Assembly (NCBI GenBank): GCA_028284885.1
Contig: JANQQW010000022.1
Coordinates: 1-64,000 of the forward strand
DNA length: 64,000 nucleotides
From: Planctomycetaceae bacterium
GTDB lineage: Bacteria; Planctomycetota; Planctomycetia; Planctomycetales; Planctomycetaceae
Reading direction: 5' to 3'
Both the position numbers and the translations under genes were made by a program. Shown one piece after another: positions 44,023 to 52,509 of this stretch (position 1 is the first letter of the stretch; each line of letters begins with the position of its first letter). The notes below the pieces were generated by a model. It worked only from the letters and a program-made list of their open reading frames with translations, did not search any database and had not been told where the DNA came from.

Positions 44023-45049
44023 CGACCGACCGCGGATCGCGTTGACGCTGGGCGACGTCGCGGGCACGGGCCCGGAACTCGTCGCGCGCGTGCTCGTCGA
44101 TCCCGGCGTGAAGACGATCTGTCGTCCGGTGGCCGTCGGGCCGGTGCGGGTTCTCGAACGAGCTCTCGCACTCGTCGGCGTCGGATCGACCGTCCGGGTC
44201 GCCGGTTCGTTCGCCGAACTGGCCGCCGTGGAGGAGTCGTCGGGGAGCATCGTCTGCGTCGATCCGACGGACGGGACACTCGACGACGTCGCGCCCGGTC
44301 GGATCGACGCCCGTTGCGGACAGGCCGCCTACGACGCCCTCGTTTCCTCGGTCGACGCGGCACTCGCCGGAAAGATCGACGCGATCACGACGGCCCCGCT
44401 CAACAAGGCGGCCCTGCACGCCGCCGGCATCCGACACCCCGGCCACACGGAGATCCTCGCCGAACGCTGTGGCCGGGAGTCGTTCGCCATGATGCTCTAC
44501 CTCCCCCCCGGCGACGCGGTGCAGGGGCCGCACGGGTTCGGCGTCGCACACGTCACGCTGCACACGTCGATCCGGAGCGTCCCCGACTTGATCACTCACA
44601 CCGCCGTCCGAGGGAAAATCGACTTGGTCGAGGAGTTCCTCACCTCGCTCGGCTGCGACCGGCCGCGGATCGGCGTCTGCGCTTTGAACCCGCACGCCGG
44701 CGAGGGCGGGCTCTTCGGGGACGAGGAGGGCAGGATCATTGAGCCTGCGGTCGAGGAGGCGGTGGCCGCGGGGACCGACGTCACCGGGCCGCTGCCGGCC
44801 GACACGTTGATGATGCGCGCGGCTGCCGGTGCTTTCGACGGCGTCGTTGCGATGTACCACGACCAAGGACACGTCGCACTCAAACTGCTCGACTTCGACC
44901 GCGCGGTGAACGTCACGCTCGGTTTGCCGATCGTCCGCACCAGCGCCAGTCAGGGGACCGCCTTCGACATCGCCTGGCAGGGCCGAGCCCGCCCGGAAGG
45001 GATGCTGTCCGCCGTCCGCGTCGCCGCTCGACTGGCGAGCTTCGCGTAA
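44009..45049 (+). CDS. pdxA: 4-hydroxythreonine-4-phosphate dehydrogenase family protein
   Basis: 346 residues from the ATG at 44009, overlapping rfbC by 14 bases. PdxA hallmarks: LTLGDVAGTGPEL at the start, TTAPLNKAALH, the metal-binding HPGHTEILAE, ALNPHAGEGGLFG, YHDQGHVALKLL and VRTSASQGTAFDIA. It catalyses an NAD-dependent step of pyridoxal phosphate synthesis; distant members act on other hydroxy acids, so the exact substrate is inferred. Confidence 0.92.
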   Translation: MPLPDDRPRIALTLGDVAGTGPELVARVLVDPGVKTICRPVAVGPVRVLERALALVGVGSTVRVAGSFAELAAVEESSGSIVCVDPTDGTLDDVAPGRIDARCGQAAYDALVSSVDAALAGKIDAITTAPLNKAALHAAGIRHPGHTEILAERCGRESFAMMLYLPPGDAVQGPHGFGVAHVTLHTSIRSVPDLITHTAVRGKIDLVEEFLTSLGCDRPRIGVCALNPHAGEGGLFGDEEGRIIEPAVEEAVAAGTDVTGPLPADTLMMRAAAGAFDGVVAMYHDQGHVALKLLDFDRAVNVTLGLPIVRTSASQGTAFDIAWQGRARPEGMLSAVRVAARLASFA

Positions 45050-45327
45050 CCGCGACGCCGAGAGCGAGAGAGAAGAGCACGGCCCCGAGATCGGTTCGGA
45101 ACTGTCGAAGCCGTTCCATCCTCGACGTCTCATTGCGAAACCGTGGTCGCTGACCACGACTCGCGAATCGAGATCGCGGCTGCCCCCGCTCCAGGGGGAA
45201 CCGACGGCGGTCGTTTCGCCAGCACCGCAGTGACTGGCCTCGAGTGGACGTCGACGACGGGTGACAACCAGCGTCAACGCATCGCGACGCGGGGGGAAGC
45301 AGACGCCCGGAGCTCCCGAGCGGCAGG

Positions 45328-45882
45328 CTACTCGATGAGTGCAAGCGAGCGGACCTCGAACTTCATCGAGGAGATGTCCAGCCCCAGCGTGCTCAACAGG
45401 TTCGGGACGGGCGTTCCGTTGCGGCTGGCGAGGACACAGACGGAGACGGAGATCCGCCCCTGCGTGGCAGACGGAAAGAAGGCGTCGGCCGGGACCACGC
45501 AACTGGGAACGTTCGTCGTGTCCCCTCGGATCAACGCCGGGGCGGTCGGCTGCGTGATCGTCGGATCGCCTGCACGCCGCAACTTGACGTCGATCCGCGC
45601 CCCGCCGTTTGCAGACAGATCCAAACCGTGCACGAGGAGGAACTGCTCGACGACCTCCTCGGCCTCGTCCCCGACCAGAGTGTCGTTCGTCGTCGCGGCG
45701 GCCACCTTTGCTGCCTCGCGTGCCGCCTCGACGGCAGCGGCCTGAACGGTCTGGTGGACCGTCATCGCGATCAGGAACTCGATCGCCGCGACGAACAGGA
45801 TCACGACCACCATCAGGGCGACGATGAACTCCAGCAGAACGACGCCGTGTCGCCGTCCGGTCTTGGCGTTCCGCCGAATCAC
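45328..45882 (-). CDS. TadE-like pilus assembly protein
   Basis: 184 residues. The amino end RRHGVVLLEFIVALMVVVIL is a TadE helix with Glu near its start, followed by an Ala-rich helical segment and a beta-rich domain with two cysteines (PSCVVP, VSVCVL) likely to form a disulphide. The next gene on the other strand (46103) encodes a related protein with the same cysteine layout, so this looks like a diverged duplicate. Part of a second Tad set in the window. Confidence 0.75.
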   Translation of the reverse strand: MIRRNAKTGRRHGVVLLEFIVALMVVVILFVAAIEFLIAMTVHQTVQAAAVEAAREAAKVAAATTNDTLVGDEAEEVVEQFLLVHGLDLSANGGARIDVKLRRAGDPTITQPTAPALIRGDTTNVPSCVVPADAFFPSATQGRISVSVCVLASRNGTPVPNLLSTLGLDISSMKFEVRSLALIE

Positions 45883-46102
45883 GATCTACTCCGCTGGTGG
45901 CATGTATCCCCACCGAATCCCAGCGCATCCGTTGGGAAGCGCTGGGACGGCTGGGGCCGGTTCGTCTCCGTTTCCGACGGGAGAAGCACGTCACGTGCCA
46001 CCTCGCGGACATTGTCGGGCCGGCTGCCGTGCCGCCAGTCGGGAGCGGAACGGGAAATGCAGCGTCAGCCGCCCTGTCACCCGACCTCCCCAAGGACCGA
46101 TG

Positions 46103-46627
46103 ATGTCACCCACTTCGCGGCCTCCCCACGCGACCGGCCGCCGTTCGCGTTCCGGGGTGATCGTCTTGGAGCTGATCCTGGGCGTGATGGTCGGACTGGT
46201 GCTGATCGTCGCCGTCGTCGAGTTCGGACTGCTGGTGGCCAACTACCAGCACGTGGTGCAGACGACCCAGTCCGTGGCCCGGTTCGCCTCCGAGGTGCCC
46301 GCCAACGGCCTGAACAGCATCGGCGAGACCCAGACCGTCACGAACGAGGCCCGGGACCTCGCCGACGACCTGCTCGCGGGCACAGGCTTGCCCACGAGCG
46401 CAACGGTGGGAGTCCACCTGCAGCACACGGTCGGCCCCACCGACTTCGGGGCGGAGGCCGGCACATGTCCCCTGGCTGTGGACCCGACCCAGCCGGACGA
46501 CACCGTGCGTGTCAGCGTCTGTGTCTCTGCCGATCGACTCGCGCCCGACCTGTTGAGCACGCTCGGCTTCACGCTGCAGGGTCGCACGGTGCAGTTCACC
46601 GTCACGGTGGCCCACGACAACCCTTGA
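46103..46627 (+). CDS. TadE-like pilus assembly protein, divergent paralogue
   Basis: 174 residues; two adjacent ATG codons (46100, 46103) are possible, and the second has the better distance from AAGGA. SGVIVLELILGVMVGLVLIV is the TadE helix, and the paired cysteines (GTCPLAV, VSVCVSA) and ending LLSTLGFTLQGRTVQF parallel the TadE gene on the opposite strand (LLSTLGLDISS). Twenty bases separate it from the TadG-like propeller gene downstream. Confidence 0.78.
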   Translation: MSPTSRPPHATGRRSRSGVIVLELILGVMVGLVLIVAVVEFGLLVANYQHVVQTTQSVARFASEVPANGLNSIGETQTVTNEARDLADDLLAGTGLPTSATVGVHLQHTVGPTDFGAEAGTCPLAVDPTQPDDTVRVSVCVSADRLAPDLLSTLGFTLQGRTVQFTVTVAHDNP

Positions 46628-46647
46628 GACGGTCTGGAGCATCGTCG

Positions 46648-48366
46648 ATGCAACCACTGAAGCGGCCCGGGAACGACAAACGACGTCGCGCGGACCAGCG
46701 ACGACGACGGAGCGGCTTCGTGTTCCTGCTCGTCGTCGGCGGGCTAGCCGTCTTCGTGGTCGCGTTCCTGTTCGTCCTCCGAATCGCGCTCACCTACGTC
46801 GTGCGACAGCAGCTCGAGGAGGCCGTGAAGGCGGGCGCCGTGGCAGGGGCCAAGGAGTGGTCGCGAAACGGCTCGACGACCAGTTCCGTCCGGACGCGGG
46901 CGAGGGACGTGGCCGAGGCGAACACGCTGATGCTGGGCTCGGTCACGGTTCCCCTCAACGAGAACCTCGGAAACGCGTTCGGCAACCTCGACGTGAACGC
47001 CGAAGGGATCGTGCTGGGGATCGCGAGCGGCGAGCCGACGTCACTCGAGTTCCAGACCAACCAGGCCAACAACCCGGCATTCGCCGCCGGAACCGGGGAG
47101 TTCGCAGCCCCGGTCACGACTCTGCTCGGCGGGAGCCCGACGAACCTGACGCGAGCCATCGCCGCAGGGGACTTCGACAACGACAATGTCACGGACGTCG
47201 TCATCGCGATCCGGTCGACGAACGAGGTGCGCGTGTTCCTCGGCGACGGGGCCGGGGCGTTCGCGCTCTCCGCGACGTTGTCCGCGCCGGGGCAGCCGCA
47301 GACCCCGGCCGTCGCCGACTTCGACGGAGACGGGAACCTCGACTTCGTCGTTACGCGGCTCACCGACGACGACGTGACCTGCTTCCGGGGCAACGGCGAC
47401 GGCACCTCCACGGACTTCGGCTACAGCCTGCCGACGAGCGTCTACCCGAGCCCCACGTCGGTCGCGATCGGCGACTTCGACAACGACACGAATCCCGACT
47501 TCGTCCTGGTCGCGGCCGACAACGACCAGGTCCAGGTCTTCCTCGGAATCGGCAACGGGCAGTTCAACGCCGCGCTGAACGTGCCGCCCACGGTCAGCAA
47601 CAACCCCGCGACCGGTGTCCCGTTCGCGATCACGGTGGCCGACTTCGACCAGGACGGCAACGACGACTGGGCGGTGACCAATCGGACCGAGAACCAGGTG
47701 CACGTCTACCTGGGCAACGGACTTCCGGTCAACCAGCTGGCCTTCGCCCCCGCCGCCAGCTCGCCGTACAACGTCGGTGCGAGCCCCAGGTCCATCGCCA
47801 CCGGCGACTTCGAAACGGCCGGGGGGGCTCCGGACCTGATCACCGGCAACTTCACCGACGGAACGGTCACGCGGTTGCAGAACGCCCTCCCAGCAGGCTT
47901 CAACCGGACGGACATCTCAGTGGGCGGGCCCGGCGCGAACACTCGTGGAGTGGACGTGGCCGACTTCAACGGCGACGGCGACCAAGACTGGGTCGCCGTC
48001 AACCAGGCGTTGAACACGCGTCGCGTCTTCCTCGGTGACGGGGCGGGGGGCTTCTCGCCCGCACCGGTCATCGCTCACATCAACGGTCCGATGTCGGTCG
48101 TCGCGGTCGACGTCGACGGCAGGTTCGGCGCCGACTTCATCTCCGTGGAGCAGTTCGACCCTCCACTCGACCGCCAGTTCTCGACATTCTTGAACCTCGG
48201 TGCCGGGGACCGGGCGGTTCGGCTGAAACGCACCGTCAGCTTCAACCTGTTCGACGACGTCTTCGGGCTGAACCTGCCGCCGGTGTCGGTCTCGGTCGAG
48301 GCAACCGCTCGCGTGCGCAAGGGGGACGAGGCCCGTGCCGTCCGCGTGGACGTGTTCACGCCGTAG
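46648..48366 (+). CDS. TadG-like membrane protein carrying an FG-GAP seven-bladed propeller
   Basis: 572 residues from the ATG at 46648; the frame is open far upstream, but that part overlaps the TadE gene and is not protein-like. A basic lead and one membrane helix (about 24-46, FVFLLVVGGLAVFVVAFLFV) are followed by QLEEAVKAGAVAGA, the TadG-like start. From about 165 to 505 there are seven FG-GAP/VCBS units with motifs such as GDFDNDNVTD, ADFDGDGNLD, GDFDNDTNPD and ADFNGDGDQD, i.e. calcium-binding blades. A TadG-like tail (VSVSVEATARVRKG) closes the protein. Predicted pilus-associated adhesin-like protein. Confidence 0.8.
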   Translation: MQPLKRPGNDKRRRADQRRRRSGFVFLLVVGGLAVFVVAFLFVLRIALTYVVRQQLEEAVKAGAVAGAKEWSRNGSTTSSVRTRARDVAEANTLMLGSVTVPLNENLGNAFGNLDVNAEGIVLGIASGEPTSLEFQTNQANNPAFAAGTGEFAAPVTTLLGGSPTNLTRAIAAGDFDNDNVTDVVIAIRSTNEVRVFLGDGAGAFALSATLSAPGQPQTPAVADFDGDGNLDFVVTRLTDDDVTCFRGNGDGTSTDFGYSLPTSVYPSPTSVAIGDFDNDTNPDFVLVAADNDQVQVFLGIGNGQFNAALNVPPTVSNNPATGVPFAITVADFDQDGNDDWAVTNRTENQVHVYLGNGLPVNQLAFAPAASSPYNVGASPRSIATGDFETAGGAPDLITGNFTDGTVTRLQNALPAGFNRTDISVGGPGANTRGVDVADFNGDGDQDWVAVNQALNTRRVFLGDGAGGFSPAPVIAHINGPMSVVAVDVDGRFGADFISVEQFDPPLDRQFSTFLNLGAGDRAVRLKRTVSFNLFDDVFGLNLPPVSVSVEATARVRKGDEARAVRVDVFTP

Positions 48367-48407
48367 CCGGCCTGTCACCGTCAACGAGTGTGAAGCGACG
48401 AGCCAGC

Positions 48408-48713
48408 CTACGCCGTCCCTCGGCGTTGCAACGTTCCGGAGCGGATCAGTTTCATGGCGACTGGTCGGTCCAGACTGGTCAGCCGCGCCTCGTCGACAAC
48501 TTCCGTCGAGCCGGCGCCGAGCATCTCAAGCAACTCGGAATTGCCGATCGTCTCGCCGACCGGCGTCTCGATCTCCGGCCTCACGGAGTCCCCGCCATCT
48601 CCGGTCTCCGTCAGACCCTCAGGGTTGAACACACCGGCTGCATCTCCGAACGGATGGAAGCCGCCTTGGCCGTCCGAAGCACCGTCGACCCCACGAAGCA
48701 GGGATTCGACCAT
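48408..48713 (-). pseudogene. Remnant of a serine/threonine protein kinase (amino-terminal part only)
   Basis: A minus-strand frame from 48713 (the frame is open to 48773) ends in ETIGNSELLEMLGAGSTEVV and then EARLTSLDRPVAMKLIRSG. This matches by eye the start of planctomycete kinases (IGNYELLEELGRGGMGVVY...ARQ..L.R.VALK.IRSG), but the Gly-rich loop is altered and a stop follows 10 residues after the VAMK lysine. The catalytic lobe is absent. The surrounding 437-base gap between genes (48367-48804) holds nothing else I can identify. Confidence 0.55.
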
Positions 48714-48804
48714 CGTCCGCCCGGCGGCGGACGAACGACGAGGGTCGCACGAGATCCGGCTGACGGCGTACAATGCACTTCCGTCGAGTCGCGAGACCGC
48801 TGTG

Positions 48805-51165
48805 ATGCAATCGGTTGCCCTACAGGTAGCAACGCTGTCACTCCTTGCCGTCGGCTACCTCGGTGAGGCCGAAGGTGCGCCGCCGCTGACGGACGACGGC
48901 TTCGAGAAACTCGTCACGCGGTACTGCGTGGACTGCCACGGGCCCGACCTCAAAGAGGGGGAACTCGATCTCACGGGGCTGCTCGACGACCCGGTCTCGG
49001 ATCACGTGGCGAAGTGGGAGCACGTCGTCCGCCGGCTCGACGGCCGGCAGATGCCTCCGGTCGCGGCGGAGCGCCCGAGTGAGGCCGACTACACGGGCCT
49101 CCGCCAGTATCTCGTCGAGCGGCTCGACGCGGCGGCGAAGCGGAGTCCGAGCCCCGGGCACGTCGACGGGCTGCGGCGACTCAACCGGACGGAGTACCGG
49201 AACGCTGTCCGCGACCTCCTAGGTGTCGAGATCAACGCGGCCGACCTGCTGCCGGCCGACCAGTCGAGCCACGGATTCGACAACGTCACCGTCGGAGACC
49301 TCTCGCCGGGCCTGCTCACGCGGTACGTGCGGGCCGCGGAGAAGATCGCCCGCCTCGCCGTCGGCACTCCGACCGGGCGACCGGACGGGACGACCTTCCG
49401 CATCAAGGCGGACGTCACGCAGGAGCGGCACGTGCCGGGACTGCCGCTGGGAACCCGGGGCGGCGGGCTGTTCCGGCACCACTTCCGGCAGGCCGGGGAC
49501 TACGAGTTGCAGATCCGGCTGACACGGGACCGGAACGACGAGGTCGAGGGACTCCACGGCAAACACCGGCTCGAGGTGCTGCTCGACCGGAAGCGGGTGG
49601 CCGCGTTCGACGTCGAGCGGCCGAAGAGCGGCAAGCTCGCGGACTTCGACGACAGCCGACTTCGTGCCCGCTTCAAGGCCCCGGCCGGGCCGCACGACCT
49701 CGGCGTCACGTTCGTCCGTCGCGGGGCGTCGGTCGAGGAGACGAAGCGGTAGCCTCTGAACGTCCACTTCAACCTGCACCGCCACCCGCGACTGAATCCG
49801 GCCGTCTACGAGGTCTCCCTGACCGGGCCGCTCGACGAAAGCGAGCCGTCCAAGCCAAGAGTCGAGCTTCCAGTCCGCTCGGGGATCATCGTCACGACTC
49901 CCGCAGAGGAGGGAGACGTCGAGCGCGAAGCTCGAAAGGTGCTGCGACCGCTCGCCCGTCGTGCCTACCGTCGTCCGGTCGACGAGGCCGACATGCAGCG
50001 GCTGCTGCGTTTCTTCGGCCGACGACACGAACAGGACGGCTTCGCGGCGGGAGTCGAGTCCGCGATCGCCGCGCTGCTGACCAGCCCGCACTTCCTGCTC
50101 AAGATCGAGCGGACACCCGAGGATGTCCCTCCGGGGACGCCGTACCCGCTGAGCGACCACGAACTGGCCTCGCGGCTGTCGTTCTTCCTGTGGAGCAGCC
50201 TGCCCGACGACGAACTGCTCGACGCTGCGGACCGTGGCGACCTCCGGCGGCCCGACGTCCTCGAGCGGCAGGTCGAGCGGATGCTGGCCGACGACCGCGC
50301 CTCGAACCTCGCAACGAACTTCGCCGGCCAGTGGCTGCACCTCCGGAACCTCGACGCGATCACGCCGGACGGCCGACTCCACCCGGACTTCGACGAGAAC
50401 CTTCGTCAGGCGATGCGACGCGAGACGGAGTTGCACGTCCGGGAACTCGTCGAGAAGGACGGCAGCCTGCTCGGTCTCCTGCGAGCCGACCACACGTACC
50501 TCAACGAGCGACTCGCGAAACACTACGGCATTCCGCACGTCTACGGCAGCCGGTTCCGCCGGGTCGAGTTGCCGTCCGGCAGCCACCGCGGCGGACTGCT
50601 GCGGCAGGGGAGCATCCTCACCGTCACGTCCTACGCCACGCGGACGTCGCCCGTCATCCGCGGCAACTGGGTGCTGGAGAACGTCCTCGGAACCCCGGCC
50701 CCGCCGCCTCCGGAGGACGTCCCCTCGCTCGACGCCACGAACGTCGTCTCCGAACGGCTCACGATTCGCGAACGGCTGAACCAGCACCGTGAGAACCCGG
50801 CCTGCGCGAGCTGCCACGACTTGATGGACCCTGTCGGGTTCGCGCTCGAGAACTTCGACGCAATCGGCCAGTGGCGGGAGCGGGAGGGGGACGAGCCGGT
50901 CGACGTGCGTGGCGGACTCCCCGACGGCAGCGAGTTCCGCGGCGTCGACGGACTCGAGGCGGCCATCCTCCGCCGGCCCGAGTTGTTCGTCACGGCGACG
51001 ACCGAGAAACTCCTGACCTTCGCGGTCGGTCGCGGCGTAGAGCCCACCGACGGCCCGGCCGTCCGGCAGATCGTCCGCGAGGCCGCGAAGAACGACTACC
51101 GCTTCTCGACAATCGTCTCGGGAATCGTCCGCAGCCCCCCCTTCCAGTCGAGGGTCGAACGATGA
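48805..51165 (+). pseudogene. DUF1592-family cytochrome c protein interrupted by an in-frame amber codon
   Basis: The frame is continuous over 786 codons except for TAG at 49750-49752. Before it: a signal peptide, a PSCyt1-like haem site CVDCH (41-45), and DUF1587 (RRLNRTEYRNAVRDLLGV). After it, without any shift: VHFNLHRHPRLNPAVYEV, DUF1595 (LARRAYRRPVDEAD), DUF1592, DUF1588 with CASCHDLMDPVGFALENFD, and DUF1585 to the end. The stop falls in ETKR-stop-PLNV, where relatives have Gln by my recollection, so CAG to TAG is likely. The last codon overlaps the next ATG (ATGA). Either a recent nonsense mutation, a read-through codon or a sequence error. Confidence 0.8.
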
Positions 51166-52508
51166 GCTTCCTCACCGGCAAGGCGCTGTCACGCCGCGCA
51201 GTCCTGCGAACCGCCGGCGCCGCCGTCGCGCTTCCCCTGTTGGACGCGATGGTTCCCGCCGGTCGCGCGGTCGCCGGGGCCCCCGGGGTCGAACCGGTCA
51301 AGCGACTGCAGTACGTGTACGTGCCGATGGGCTGTGACCACTCCCGTTGGACGCCCGAGGGCGAAACGCTCGACGAGCTCCCCTTCATCCTCGAACCGCT
51401 CGCCCCGGTGAAGGGGCAGGTCAACGTCGTCGGCAACCTCGAACTGGCGAATGCCTACCCCGGCTCGCACGCCACGTCGAACTCCGCCTTCCTCAGTTGT
51501 GCCCGGGCGAGGCACACCGAGTCGACCGACTACTACCTCGGCACGACGGCCGACCAGATCGCCGCCCAGCGGATCGGGCAGGGAACGAAGTTGCCGTCGA
51601 TGGAACTCTCGATGGACCTCGCCCAGACGGTCGGGCAGTGCGACAACGGCTACGCGTGCGTCTACCAGAACAACCTGTCGTGGTCCTCGCCGACGACCCC
51701 GTTGCCGTCCGAGGCCCATCCGCGACTCGTCTTCGAGGCGATGTTCGGCGAGGGTGGAACCGCCGGCGAGCGACGGACCGCCCTACGGCGACGGGCCAGC
51801 CTGCTCGACTCCATGGCAGAGGAGATCAGCGGCCTGAAGCGTGTCGTCGGTGCCGCTGACCGGCAACGGATCGACCGCTACCTCGAGTCGGTTCGCGAGG
51901 TCGAACGTCGCATCCGCAAAGCGGACTCGGACATCAACGCCGGCAAGCTGCGGGACCTCGAGCGGCCGCTCGGCGTGCCGGCCTCCTACCAGGAGCATGC
52001 CCAGCTGATGCTCGACTTGCAGGTGCTCGCCATGCAGGGAGACGTGACCCGCGTGATGACGTTCCAGCTCGCCCGCGAGACGTCGAACCGCAGCTACCCG
52101 GAGATCGGCGTCCGCGACTCGCACCACCCGCTCAGCCACCACGGGAACGATCCCGACAAGATCGCCCGACTGGCCAAGATCAACCGCTTCCACGTCTCGC
52201 TGTTCGCCTACTTCCTGGAGAAGCTCGCCGAGACGCCCGAGGGGGACGGGACGCTGCTCGACCACACCCTCTGCCTCTTCGGCAGCGGCATGGGGAACCC
52301 GAACGTGCACGACCACGTGAACGTCCCCACGATCGTCGCCGGCGGCGCGTCGTCCGGCCTGCGAGGAGGTCGGCACCTGCGGTACGAGAGGGCGACCCCG
52401 CTGGCGAACGTCCACCTCGCCCTGCTGCACCGGGCAGGCGTCGATCTCGAACGCTTCGCCGACTCGACCGGAACGTCACCCGAATTGTTCGAGCGGGCGA
52501 GCCTCTGA
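51162..52508 (+). CDS. DUF1552 protein, Tat-exported
   Basis: 448 residues. LSRRAVLRTAGAAVALPLLDAM is a twin-arginine signal. DUF1552 features follow: NNLSWSSPTTPLPSEAHPRLVFEAMFG, YLESVREVERRI, SHHPLSHHGNDPDKIARLAK and LCLFGSGMGN. The family is found beside DUF1592-type genes in Planctomycetota and related phyla; its fold is akin to DUF1501. It is intact although the upstream partner has an amber stop; its start overlaps that gene's final stop. Confidence 0.9.
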   Translation: MSFLTGKALSRRAVLRTAGAAVALPLLDAMVPAGRAVAGAPGVEPVKRLQYVYVPMGCDHSRWTPEGETLDELPFILEPLAPVKGQVNVVGNLELANAYPGSHATSNSAFLSCARARHTESTDYYLGTTADQIAAQRIGQGTKLPSMELSMDLAQTVGQCDNGYACVYQNNLSWSSPTTPLPSEAHPRLVFEAMFGEGGTAGERRTALRRRASLLDSMAEEISGLKRVVGAADRQRIDRYLESVREVERRIRKADSDINAGKLRDLERPLGVPASYQEHAQLMLDLQVLAMQGDVTRVMTFQLARETSNRSYPEIGVRDSHHPLSHHGNDPDKIARLAKINRFHVSLFAYFLEKLAETPEGDGTLLDHTLCLFGSGMGNPNVHDHVNVPTIVAGGASSGLRGGRHLRYERATPLANVHLALLHRAGVDLERFADSTGTSPELFERASL

Positions 52509-52509
52509 C

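Noticed and set aside
45050-45327. Possible small gene between pdxA and the TadE gene
   Set aside because: Short frames here on both strands have no start signal, no recognisable motif and look like GC-driven noise.
45628-46647. Long open extension upstream of the TadG/FG-GAP gene, giving a 912-residue frame
   Set aside because: It overlaps two TadE-like genes, is Arg/His-rich without domain features, and the inner ATG at 46648 gives a proper membrane-anchor start. High GC keeps alternative frames open.
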